A stretch of 11,962 bases of DNA, from the NCBI RefSeq assembly GCF_910585425.1, contig NZ_CAJUCP010000095.1:1-11962 (forward strand), written 5' to 3'. The notes beneath the pieces are model-generated. The model did no database searches and was not told the origin of the DNA. It saw only the letters and a program-made list of their open reading frames with translations. The number at the start of each line of letters is the position of its first letter. Position 1 is the first letter of the stretch. Source of the stretch: an uncultured Acetatifactor sp. (GTDB lineage: Bacteria > Bacillota > Clostridia > Lachnospirales > Lachnospiraceae). Both the position numbers and the translations under genes were made by a program. Shown in pieces: positions 1-6,621 of this stretch.

Positions 1-2
1 AG

Positions 3-42
3 AATAAGTCTATAGCCTGTTCTGACTGGCTATAAACTTATT
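3..42. repeat. Inverted repeat upstream of the deacetylase gene
   Basis: Arms AATAAGTCTATAGCC (3-17) and GGCTATAAACTTATT (28-42) are complementary at 14 of 15 positions around a 10-nt spacer. The right arm ends just before the ribosome binding site GAGGAGGG (47-54). No T-run follows on the plus strand. It could be an operator, a leader hairpin, or the end of an element or terminator from upstream, which the window edge hides. Confidence 0.5.
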
Positions 43-61
43 ATACGAGGAGGGAATACAT

Positions 62-907
62 ATGTCAGGACTCATCATGCGCTTCCCAAAGGGGAAGGCA
101 AAAGCGCTCACCCTGAGCTATGACGACGGCGTGGAGCAGGACATCAGGCTGATGGATATCATGGATAAAAACGGCCTGAAGGGTACTTTTAATCTGAACA
201 GCGGATTGTTCGCGCCGGAGGGGACCACTTATCCGGAGGGAGCCTTCCACCGCAGGCTCACCGCCAGACAGGCCACCGAGACTTACGCCGCCAGCGGGCA
301 CGAAGTGGCTGTGCATGGGCTGACCCATCCCTTCCTGGAAAGGCTGCCGGAGAATCTGGCCATGTGGGAGCTGCTGAAAGACCGGGAGAATCTGGAGAAC
401 CAATTCCACACCATTATCCGGGGAATGGCATACCCCTTCGGCACCTACAGCGACGCCACTGTGGATTGCCTGAGAAAGGCAGGGCTGGCATACGGCAGGA
501 CGGTCATCTCCAGCCACTCCTTCGACCTGCCGGGAGACTGGCTCAGGCTGGAGGCTACCTGCCATCACAATGACCCGGAGCTGATGGGCCTTGCGAAGAA
601 GTTCGTGGAAGAGACGCCCCTGTGGGGCTCCTGGATGTTCTACCTTTGGGGGCACAGCTATGAGTTCGAGGTGAACGCCAACTGGAATGTGATAGAAGAA
701 TTCGCCGCCTTTACCGGCGGGCATGATGACATATGGTACGCCACCAATATCCAGATTTACGATTATGTGCAGGCCTGGCAGCGGCTGGAGTTTTCCGTGG
801 ACGGCAGACAGGTGCATAATCCTACGGCCACAGAACTGTATTTTCAGGCCACGGGCGAAAAAGACGAAGTACATTGCATTTCGCCCGGGGGATATTTAGA
901 ATCGTAA
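62..907 (+). CDS. Polysaccharide deacetylase family protein (NodB-like, cytosolic)
   Basis: The 281-aa protein carries the layout of carbohydrate esterase family 4 / NodB-homology enzymes, which remove N- or O-acetyl groups from polysaccharides using a divalent metal. Motif 1 is LTLSYDDG, with D21 and D22 as likely base and metal ligand. Motif 2 is VHGLTH, with H85 and H89 as metal ligands. Motif 3 is YPFG at 124-127, and a late His (H198, in YLWGHSYEF) may complete the site. There is no signal peptide or membrane segment, so this version would act in the cytoplasm or on small substrates. The start at 62 has a GAGGAGGG site 7 nt upstream. The C-terminal third (about 200-281) is not a motif I recognise. 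The true substrate cannot be told. No terminator is evident downstream. The family is clear; the activity is inferred. Confidence 0.85.
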   Translation: MSGLIMRFPKGKAKALTLSYDDGVEQDIRLMDIMDKNGLKGTFNLNSGLFAPEGTTYPEGAFHRRLTARQATETYAASGHEVAVHGLTHPFLERLPENLAMWELLKDRENLENQFHTIIRGMAYPFGTYSDATVDCLRKAGLAYGRTVISSHSFDLPGDWLRLEATCHHNDPELMGLAKKFVEETPLWGSWMFYLWGHSYEFEVNANWNVIEEFAAFTGGHDDIWYATNIQIYDYVQAWQRLEFSVDGRQVHNPTATELYFQATGEKDEVHCISPGGYLES

Positions 908-929
908 AGATCGGAATCTGGATGATGCA

Positions 930-1116
930 TCATTCTCCGTATTCGTACTCGAAGGATGCCCTGTCCGTCTCAAAAGCCAGAAGCGTGCGGCCCTGCTTCC
1001 GGCAATATGCCCTGAGAATTCCGGCCAGCCCCTGCCCCGATGGCCGGCGCCTCCATGTCTCCCGGAAGCACCGGCCGCTTCCTGATTTCGCTATCCTCCG
1101 TCCAGACTGATTCCAT
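930..1116 (-). pseudogene. Remnant of FAD-dependent oxidoreductase, N-terminal fragment, frameshifted
   Basis: On the minus strand a GGAGGAGG site (1123-1130) sits 6 nt before an ATG at 1116. The reading starts MESVWTEDSEIRKRPVLPGD and reaches PAIGAG. In the next frame it continues LAGILRAYCRKQGRTLLAFE and runs to a stop at 930-932. Joined, IGAG-LAGI...LLAFETDR reads as the dinucleotide-binding betaalphabeta unit that opens DAO-type FAD oxidoreductases (GxGxxG, then an acidic residue about 20 residues on; here in FETD). The join needs removal of one G from the GGGG run at 1029-1032. After about residue 55 the protein stops instead of continuing for several hundred residues, so the rest of the gene is gone. 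This is a decayed fragment; the family call rests on this short stretch. Confidence 0.55.
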
Positions 1117-1249
1117 GTCCGCCTCCTCCATGCCCCGTCTCCGCATTCCGGCACCGCTGCCGCAGAGATTGGGCCGATTTAGATAGCATATGCCAAAAAA
1201 CCGCGATCATACAGGCGGCATGCAGATCAGTCCCCGGATATAGACAGAC

Positions 1250-1299
1250 AAAAAAATCCCTTCCGGCAGAACCGCCCTTCGCCAGTCCTGCCAGAAAGG
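1250..1299 (-). terminator. Rho-independent terminator of the phosphoribosyltransferase-like gene
   Basis: On the minus strand a 12-bp stem (arms 1288-1299 and 1258-1269, CCTTTCTGGCAG with CTGCCGGAAGGG, two G-U pairs) is followed by a run of seven T residues (1250-1256). It begins 24 nt after the stop codon of the gene ending at 1324. Confidence 0.85.
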
Positions 1300-1323
1300 A
1301 ATCGTCAAAAATCTCCGGAACCG

Positions 1324-1965
1324 TCAGCTGATCTTGGAATACCCAAACGCATTCGCGAAAGCGTCGATGGGCTTCTTCTCCTTGCACATGGTACATTTTT
1401 CGGAGCTGTATGTCGTATAGTCCGGAATGTCTGCCGTGGTGAACAGGGAATTGACCGGAATCCCCACGATGCTGTTGGCGGCGCTGAACACTGCGCTGAT
1501 CCCGCTTATGGAAGCGCCGTAATAGGTCAGGGTCTGGATGGCCTTCGACACCGTCTTTCCCGTGGTGGCGCTGGCCAGAAGGAGGAGCACGTTCTTATCC
1601 TTGACCATGGGCAGATAGTTGTCCCGGAACATCATCTGTCCCGATGTGGTATACTCCGGCGTTATGATATAAATCGTCTTGTGAGCGTTTCTGGAATAGA
1701 TTCCCGCCCTGGTCAGCTCCTCCGCCAGGAACGCGCCGATGATCTCACAGCCGTCTATGCAGACAATCGTGTCCACCACTGTCGATATCATGACCTGCCT
1801 TCCCAGTTCTCTCGCCACCATGGACGCCTCGCTAAGCCTGGTCTTCAAAGTCGTCATGTCCAGAAAATAGTTGACGTGGGAATTCGGGGTCACGAAATGT
1901 CCCGGAATCGCCTTCAGTTGGATGTTCGGGTGGGCCTTGGAATAAATTTTGATCACTTCCTGCAT
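1324..1965 (-). CDS. Orotate phosphoribosyltransferase-like protein (clostridial PyrE-related family)
   Basis: This 213-aa protein has a type I phosphoribosyltransferase fold signature: the loop VLLLLASATTGKT (126-138) is in the PRPP-loop position. It belongs to a PyrE-related family that I recall from Lachnospiraceae and relatives, with a conserved opening (IKIYSKAHPNIQLK), a PGHF-TPNSHVNYFLDMTT segment, and a tail with CTMCKEKKPIDAF (C191, C194). The usual acidic pair of the PRPP loop is absent: the two residues five and six before the TTG glycine are A131 and L130. Transfer of phosphoribosyl to orotate is therefore doubtful, and a regulatory or altered-substrate role is possible. The start has GAGGAGG 7 nt upstream. 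The gene stands alone, with its own promoter, a structured leader and a terminator, which suggests it responds to a specific signal, perhaps a nucleobase or PRPP. Confidence 0.8.
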   Translation of the reverse strand: MQEVIKIYSKAHPNIQLKAIPGHFVTPNSHVNYFLDMTTLKTRLSEASMVARELGRQVMISTVVDTIVCIDGCEIIGAFLAEELTRAGIYSRNAHKTIYIITPEYTTSGQMMFRDNYLPMVKDKNVLLLLASATTGKTVSKAIQTLTYYGASISGISAVFSAANSIVGIPVNSLFTTADIPDYTTYSSEKCTMCKEKKPIDAFANAFGYSKIS

Positions 1966-2018
1966 ACACGTACCTCCTCATCATGATCCAGTCAGAAATT
2001 CATACTGCGCACCAGCTG

Positions 2019-2105
2019 AATTTACAGTACAACCCGACTGCAGACCGCCAGCCAAGTACTTTCCCAGAGGCTTCACTGTAAATCCTGGCGGTCTACAGTT
2101 TACAG
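2019..2105 (-). promoter_or_regulatory. Structured 5' leader with switch-like alternative pairings
   Basis: In the transcript of the phosphoribosyltransferase-like gene a 14-bp stem forms between 2085-2098 and 2038-2051 (CTGTAGACCGCCAG with CTGGCGGTCTGCAG, one G-U pair), closing a 33-nt loop. Three copies of one short motif flank it or lie inside it: CUGUAAA (2099-2105), GAUUUACAGU (2075-2084, in the loop) and ACUGUAAAUU (2019-2028). The loop copy can pair with the upstream copy (7 bp) or the downstream copy (10 bp). Either pairing crosses the main stem, so the states are probably mutually exclusive. I do not match it to a riboswitch class I know. The same sequence could instead be a DNA operator. 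Confidence 0.45.
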
Positions 2106-2127
2106 AAATCTTTCTGCCGATATATCT

Positions 2128-2156
2128 ACTATACAGAAAATTCCTTCTTTCGTCAA
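2128..2156 (-). promoter_or_regulatory. Promoter of the phosphoribosyltransferase-like gene
   Basis: The minus strand shows TTGACG (2151-2156), a 17-nt spacer and TATAGT (2128-2133), a near-consensus sigma-A promoter. Transcription would start near 2121 and give an untranslated leader of about 155 nt before the ATG at 1965. Confidence 0.7.
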
Positions 2157-2182
2157 GAAGAGTTACCAGAATTTTAAAACAG

Positions 2183-2211
2183 TTGTAAGGCGGCCCCGAA
2201 TGGTATATACT
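2183..2211 (+). promoter_or_regulatory. Promoter of the alpha/beta hydrolase gene
   Basis: TTGTAA (2183-2188), a 17-nt spacer and TATACT (2206-2211) form a good sigma-A-type promoter about 43 nt before the ATG at 2255. It is divergent from the promoter at 2128-2156, and their -35 boxes are 26 nt apart. Confidence 0.65.
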
Positions 2212-2254
2212 GTTTTACGTAAGACTATCCCAGAAGATAAGAGGAATATCCGCC

Positions 2255-3217
2255 ATGAAACATAGAATCCTTAAAATTGCAGCCGCCGCCTCAGCCGCTA
2301 CAGGCATATTTCTGTCCCTGGGCTGGCCTTTTTTCGAGCTGACAGTCCACTGCAGGACCAAGCGGGATGTCAAGAAATGGTTCCGCCTGTCCCAGATGAA
2401 GGTCAATCATCCCAGATACAAATTCGAAAAAGAGTACGAAGCCGGCAAGGCATGGTGCCAGGGCCAGGCCATGCAGGACTGCCATATCAGGAGCGCAGAC
2501 GGCCTTCTGCTGCACGCGTCCTTCTTTCCGGCAAATGACGCGGAGCGCATCGTCGTGCTATGCCATGGCTATAAAGGCAGCAGCTTCGGAGATTTTGCAA
2601 ACATCGCAAGGTTCCTTCATGAGCATAAGTGCAGCCTGCTCTTCATCGACCAGAGATGCTGCGGAGAGAGCGAAGGAGACTTCATCACCTTCGGGGCAAA
2701 GGAGCAATACGATATCCAGGAATGGGCCTGGTATGCGGCCGGAAAGAACAAAGACAGGCTGCCCATCTATCTGTACGGAGAATCCATGGGGGCGGCGGCG
2801 GTACTGATGGCCGCGGGGCACAGGCTGCCAGAGGAAGTAAGAGGCCTCATCGCCGACTGCGGATTCCGGTCCATGAAGGGCCAGCTCCAGGATCTGGCCG
2901 CCAGGTGGTTCCACCTGCATTGGATCGGATTGCTGCTGTTTCGGGTAGACCTGTTCTGCAGGCTCCTGGGGGGCTTTCGCATGAAGGACGCCGATACGGC
3001 CAAAGCGCTGAAGACCAATAAAAGGCCTGTCCTGTTCTTTCACGGGGAAAAGGATACCTATGTCTATATGAAAAATTCCGTTCATAACCATGCTCTGTGC
3101 CGGGCGCCAAAGGAACTGGCAATCATACCGGAGGCAAGGCATCTTTGCAGCGCCTACGAACAGCCGGAGCTTTACCGGAAAAAGCTTCTGCATTTTTTTG
3201 CCACCTATGATAAGTAA
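2255..3217 (+). CDS. Alpha/beta hydrolase with N-terminal membrane anchor or signal
   Basis: The 320-aa protein starts with a basic residue group and a hydrophobic stretch (about 6-28), so it is probably membrane-anchored or exported. The rest is a serine alpha/beta hydrolase. The HG oxyanion region is in LCHGYKGSS (102-110). The nucleophile elbow is GESMG with Ser177, the acid is Asp267 in HGEKDTY, and the catalytic histidine is His296 in EARH. It resembles the BAAT/esterase-like and YqkD-type hydrolases common in clostridia; the substrate is not readable from the sequence. A GAGGA site lies 9 nt before the ATG. It has its own promoter and terminator, so it is monocistronic, though it directly precedes the acyl ligase/carrier/condensation operon. 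A link as hydrolase of the acyl product is possible but unsupported. Confidence 0.85.
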   Translation: MKHRILKIAAAASAATGIFLSLGWPFFELTVHCRTKRDVKKWFRLSQMKVNHPRYKFEKEYEAGKAWCQGQAMQDCHIRSADGLLLHASFFPANDAERIVVLCHGYKGSSFGDFANIARFLHEHKCSLLFIDQRCCGESEGDFITFGAKEQYDIQEWAWYAAGKNKDRLPIYLYGESMGAAAVLMAAGHRLPEEVRGLIADCGFRSMKGQLQDLAARWFHLHWIGLLLFRVDLFCRLLGGFRMKDADTAKALKTNKRPVLFFHGEKDTYVYMKNSVHNHALCRAPKELAIIPEARHLCSAYEQPELYRKKLLHFFATYDK

Positions 3218-3219
3218 GG

Positions 3220-3250
3220 AAAACCGCCGGCCCAGTCAGCCGGCGGTTTT
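3220..3250 (+). terminator. Terminator after the alpha/beta hydrolase gene
   Basis: The perfect 12-bp stem AAAACCGCCGGC (3220-3231) with GCCGGCGGTTTT (3239-3250) has a 7-nt loop, starts 3 nt after the stop codon, and ends in TTTT. The A/T-flanked GC stem suggests it may work in both directions. Confidence 0.85.
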
Positions 3251-3279
3251 GTGTCTCACCGGGGACTGCCCCCAGATGT

Positions 3280-3304
3280 CGGTTACTTTCATAAAAAGTG
3301 TCCG
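3280..3304. promoter_or_regulatory. Inverted repeat before the condensation/ACP/ligase operon, possible operator
   Basis: CGGTTACTTT (3280-3289) and AAAGTGTCCG (3295-3304) match as an inverted repeat at 8 of 10 positions around CATAA. A weak -10-like CATAAT lies at 3312-3317 with no clear -35 box. Its place, 76 nt before the operon's first ATG, fits a repressor or activator site, for instance for the nearby TetR protein. This is inference from position only. Confidence 0.3.
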
Positions 3305-3379
3305 TTAAGTCCATAATAGGGTAGAAATCGCAGACAGAATGTGTTACGTTTGCAGGGAAGAGAACAGGGAGGTAAGTCA

Positions 3380-4765
3380 ATGAGAGAATATTATCCGTTA
3401 ACCGCGGCGCAGAAGATGCATCACGACTGGATCCAAAAGTACCGAACCCAACAGGTATCAGGCGTCAGCGTTGTGGCGTCCTTGCAGGCGCCTCTGGATT
3501 TCGGGCTTCTGAAAAAATGTCTCCAGCTGGAATTCGAGCGTTACGGCTGTATGAGGATCCGCTTTACGAAGCCGGATGAAAATGGAGACGTCAAACAGTA
3601 TATCATAAAAAAAGAGACAAGGGATATCCCGTTTAAGGATCTGTCCGGCATGAGCCTCGCTGAGGCGGACCAGATGATGCAGCAGTGGGCTTACGAAACC
3701 TTTGAGGGGGACAACATCCCGATGTGCGATGTGACCATGGTAAAGCTTCCGGAGGGCTACAACGGATTCTTCATCCATATGGACCACAGGCTGATCGATT
3801 CCTGCGGGCTGGTGGTGATGATCAACGACCTGATGCAGCTTTATACCCACTACAAATTCGGCTCCGCCTATCCTGAAGACCTGGCCGTCTTCGAGGATGT
3901 GCTGGACAAGGACCTGAAAAGGGCCAATAACGAGAAACGCTTTGCCAAGGACAAGAAGTTCTGGGACGATCAGCTGGATGCCCTGGGCGAGCCCCTCTAT
4001 TCCGATATCCAGGGGCCTGCCGTCCTTGAGGAGGCAAGAAAGCTGCATGGAAACGAAAATCTAAGGGCGGCGGACATCGAACTTAAAAATCTGTTCGTAC
4101 AGGTGAAGGATTATTATCTGGAGCCGGAGCCCACAAGGAATCTGATTGCTTTCTGCATGAACCATCAGCTTTCCATGACGAACCTGCTGCTCCTGGGCAT
4201 CCGCACCTACCTTTCCAAGGTAAATGACGGCCAGGAGGACATCACGATCGAGAACTTCATCTCAAGGCGCTCCACCCACGACGAGTGGACCTCCGGGGGG
4301 AGCCGGACGATCATGTTCCCCTGCAGGACCGTGATCCCCGCCGATATGGAATTCCTGGCGGCCGCCTATGAAATCCAGAACGTGCAGAACCGGATTTACA
4401 TGCACAGCAATTACGACCCCGCCCTAATCCAGGATGAGCTGCGGAAGCGCTATCATACGCCGGAGAACACTACCTATGAGAGCTGCTACCTCACCTATCA
4501 GCCCATGCCGGTGAAGATGGACAATCCCCACCTGGTCAACATACCACAGCATTCCAAATGGTTCGCAAACGGCGCGGCCACCAAGAAAATGTACCTGACG
4601 GTATCCCATACCGGAAGCGGAGAGATGAATTTCTCCTTCCACTACCAGACCGCCCATTTACAGGAGCATGACATGGAGCTCCTCTACTACTATATGATGC
4701 GCATCCTCTTCAAAGGCATTGCGGAACCGGACATGACCATCGGGGAAATCATGGAACAGATATAA
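3380..4765 (+). CDS. Free-standing condensation-domain protein (NRPS C-domain-like acyltransferase)
   Basis: I choose the ATG at 3380 because GGGAGGT lies 6 nt upstream; an in-frame ATG at 3341 has no site. The resulting 461-aa protein is the length of one condensation domain (about 450 aa) and nothing else. It opens with YPLTAAQKMH, the C1 motif of the superfamily. The active-site motif HHxxxDG appears as DHRLIDS, so the second His (H136) and the Asp (D140) are kept while the first His is Asp and the Gly is Ser. Such enzymes transfer an acyl group from a carrier-protein thioester to an amine or alcohol. It is the first gene of a three-gene operon with an acyl carrier protein 29 nt downstream and an acyl ligase after that, which fits a carrier-dependent acyltransferase. 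WS/DGAT- or PapA-like acyltransferases share the fold and are an alternative. Confidence 0.8.
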   Translation: MREYYPLTAAQKMHHDWIQKYRTQQVSGVSVVASLQAPLDFGLLKKCLQLEFERYGCMRIRFTKPDENGDVKQYIIKKETRDIPFKDLSGMSLAEADQMMQQWAYETFEGDNIPMCDVTMVKLPEGYNGFFIHMDHRLIDSCGLVVMINDLMQLYTHYKFGSAYPEDLAVFEDVLDKDLKRANNEKRFAKDKKFWDDQLDALGEPLYSDIQGPAVLEEARKLHGNENLRAADIELKNLFVQVKDYYLEPEPTRNLIAFCMNHQLSMTNLLLLGIRTYLSKVNDGQEDITIENFISRRSTHDEWTSGGSRTIMFPCRTVIPADMEFLAAAYEIQNVQNRIYMHSNYDPALIQDELRKRYHTPENTTYESCYLTYQPMPVKMDNPHLVNIPQHSKWFANGAATKKMYLTVSHTGSGEMNFSFHYQTAHLQEHDMELLYYYMMRILFKGIAEPDMTIGEIMEQI

Positions 4766-4794
4766 TAATCAGCATTTTATTCAGGAGGAAAAAG

Positions 4795-5034
4795 ATGACA
4801 CAGGAAATGCAGTTCAAAGAAATCGTAGCGCAGTATTGCAACATGGATCCGGAGAAGATTACAAACGATATGAGGTTCCGGGAGGATCTGGGATTCAGCT
4901 CTCTCGACTTCATGTCCTTCCTGGGAGAGCTGGAGGATACCTTCGACATCGAACTGGAAGAGGAAAACCTGGTACAGATTCTCACCGTTGCGGAAGCTCT
5001 TGAGCTAATGGAAAGATTACAGGAAGAGGCGTAA
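4795..5034 (+). CDS. Acyl carrier protein (phosphopantetheine-binding)
   Basis: The 79-aa acidic protein is the size of a discrete acyl or peptidyl carrier protein. The attachment motif is LGFSSLDFM, so Ser36 would carry the 4'-phosphopantetheine arm. The usual Asp of the DSL motif is Ser here, as in some non-fatty-acid carriers. An AGGAGG site lies 7 nt before the ATG. It sits between the condensation-type enzyme and the acyl ligase, with gaps of 29 and 33 nt, so it is surely co-transcribed and is most likely the acyl shuttle between the two. No phosphopantetheinyl transferase gene is in the window; one would be needed elsewhere. It is not the housekeeping fatty acid AcpP by context, and a DltC-like role is less likely because no DltB or DltD is nearby. 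Confidence 0.9.
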   Translation: MTQEMQFKEIVAQYCNMDPEKITNDMRFREDLGFSSLDFMSFLGELEDTFDIELEEENLVQILTVAEALELMERLQEEA

Positions 5035-5067
5035 GGCCGGTTCAGGATCGGAAGGGAGGGATACAAA

Positions 5068-6621
5068 ATGCTCATCAGGGATATTTTAGAAGAGAGCGCC
5101 AGAAAACATGCCGACATCATGGCGGTAAAGTGGCTGGCAAAAAAGGAGATCCGGGAAAGAAGCTACCGCCATCTGGCGGAGAACATAGACATGGTGCGGA
5201 AGGGCCTGCTGGCGGAAGGATTCCGTGAAAAGCATATCGCTCTGATTGGAGCCAGCTCTGTGGAGTGGATTGAAAGCTACCTGGGCATCATTACAGGCAG
5301 GAACGTGGCCGTGCCGCTGGACGCAAATCTTCCCGGGGAGGATTTGGTGGATCTGATCGACCGCTCGGATTCCGAAGGGCTTTTCCTGAGCCCGAAGCAC
5401 ACCGTCCTTTTGGATGCAATCGCGGCCGGATGTCCGAAGCTGAAAAAAATATGGATCCTGCAGGAGCAGGAACCGGATGTGCCGGATGCCAGGGCCGCGT
5501 CTTTGCCGTCTCTGATGGATCTTTCCAAAGGCACAGACGCCGACTCGGACAGCCCCGCTCCCGGGGACACGGCCACCATCATCTTCACATCCGGAACCAC
5601 CGGAAAGAGCAAGGGCGTCATGCTGACCCAGGACAACCTGGCCTCCAATGTGGCGGCCGTGGATTATGCCAGGGAGCCCGGAACCGTGATGCTCAGCGTG
5701 CTTCCGATCCATCACGCTTTCTGCCTCGTCATGGACTGGCTCAAGGGATTTTCCCTGGGGGCCACCGTATGCATCAATGATTCCCTTCTGCATATGGTCA
5801 AGAACATGGGGCTGTTCAAGCCGGACGTAATGCTCATGGTGCCGTTGATGCTGGAGACAATCTATAAAAGGCTTTCCGCCGCCAATCCCCTGCTTCCCAA
5901 AAAGCTGGTAGCGGCAAAGGCCTTCGGCGGGAACCTGAAAATCGTCTTCACCGGCGGCGCCCATCTGGATCCCTATTACATCGACAAATTTGCCGATTAC
6001 GGAATCGATGTCCTGGAGGGATACGGCATGTCGGAATGCTCCCCGGTAATCAGCTGCAATCTGCCGGACGACCACAAGGCAGGCTCTATCGGCAGGCCTC
6101 TTTCCAATGTGGAGATATCGTTTGCGGACGGCGAGATCCTGGTGAAGGGCAGCAGCGTCATGAAGGGCTATTACAAAATGCCCGAGGAGACTGCAAAGAC
6201 CCTGGAAGGCGGATGGCTCCACACAGGGGATAAGGGGTATCTGGACGAGGACGGGTTCCTGTTCATCAACGGACGGGTCAAGAACCTGATCATCCTTTCC
6301 AACGGCGAGAACATCTCCCCGGAAGAGATCGAGAACAAATTGGCCCTGGACAAGCTGGTGGGCGAGGTAGTGGTAACCGGCGAGAACAACGGGCTCACCG
6401 CCAGAATCTACCCGGATCAGGACGTGGTGGCGGCAAAGCGGATGAGCGAGGAGAAGATTCAGAAGGAGCTCCAGGCCTTTCTGGACAAATACAACAAAGG
6501 CCAACCCAGCTACCGCCAGATTACAGGGCTGGTCGTCCGGAAGCACCCTTTCATCAAAAATTCCACCAGGAAGATAAAGCGGCAGGACGTTCTGATCGAC
6601 GAGGAGCTCCCTACGACATAA
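5068..6621 (+). CDS. AMP-forming acyl ligase (acyl-CoA/acyl-ACP synthetase family)
   Basis: The 517-aa protein is a full-length ANL-superfamily adenylating enzyme. It shows the P-loop IIFTSGTTGKSKG (171-183), the A5 motif GYGMSE (318-323), the A7 motif GWLHTGD (382-388), the hinge/A8 segment GRVKN (402-406), and a C-terminal A10-like NSTRKIKR with Lys502 in the catalytic lysine position. It would activate a carboxylic acid as acyl-AMP and pass it to a thiol, here most likely the phosphopantetheine of the carrier protein encoded just upstream. It resembles long-chain fatty acid ligases (FadD type) more than amino-acid adenylation domains, but specificity cannot be read reliably. The start has GGGAGGG about 9 nt upstream. 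Its stop overlaps the end of the convergent TetR gene by 11 bases, and no terminator is visible between them. Confidence 0.88.
   Translation: MLIRDILEESARKHADIMAVKWLAKKEIRERSYRHLAENIDMVRKGLLAEGFREKHIALIGASSVEWIESYLGIITGRNVAVPLDANLPGEDLVDLIDRSDSEGLFLSPKHTVLLDAIAAGCPKLKKIWILQEQEPDVPDARAASLPSLMDLSKGTDADSDSPAPGDTATIIFTSGTTGKSKGVMLTQDNLASNVAAVDYAREPGTVMLSVLPIHHAFCLVMDWLKGFSLGATVCINDSLLHMVKNMGLFKPDVMLMVPLMLETIYKRLSAANPLLPKKLVAAKAFGGNLKIVFTGGAHLDPYYIDKFADYGIDVLEGYGMSECSPVISCNLPDDHKAGSIGRPLSNVEISFADGEILVKGSSVMKGYYKMPEETAKTLEGGWLHTGDKGYLDEDGFLFINGRVKNLIILSNGENISPEEIENKLALDKLVGEVVVTGENNGLTARIYPDQDVVAAKRMSEEKIQKELQAFLDKYNKGQPSYRQITGLVVRKHPFIKNSTRKIKRQDVLIDEELPTT

Noticed and set aside
65..874. Long minus-strand open frame opposite the deacetylase gene
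   Set aside because: Antisense shadow of a GC-rich gene; no motifs and no start signal.
874..1110. Plus-strand 78-codon frame after the deacetylase gene
   Set aside because: It overlaps the deacetylase end, has no ribosome binding site, and lies antisense to the oxidoreductase remnant.
2058..2075. Plus-strand TTTCCCAGAGGCTT resembles a PyrR binding loop
   Set aside because: It is on the strand opposite to the PyrE-like transcript, lacks two bases of the consensus and has no suitable gene downstream on that strand.
5086..6546. A 486-codon open frame on the minus strand across the acyl ligase gene
   Set aside because: It mirrors the ligase frame, has a His/Val/Gln-rich composition with no domain, and lacks a ribosome binding site; the plus-strand ligase has all family motifs.
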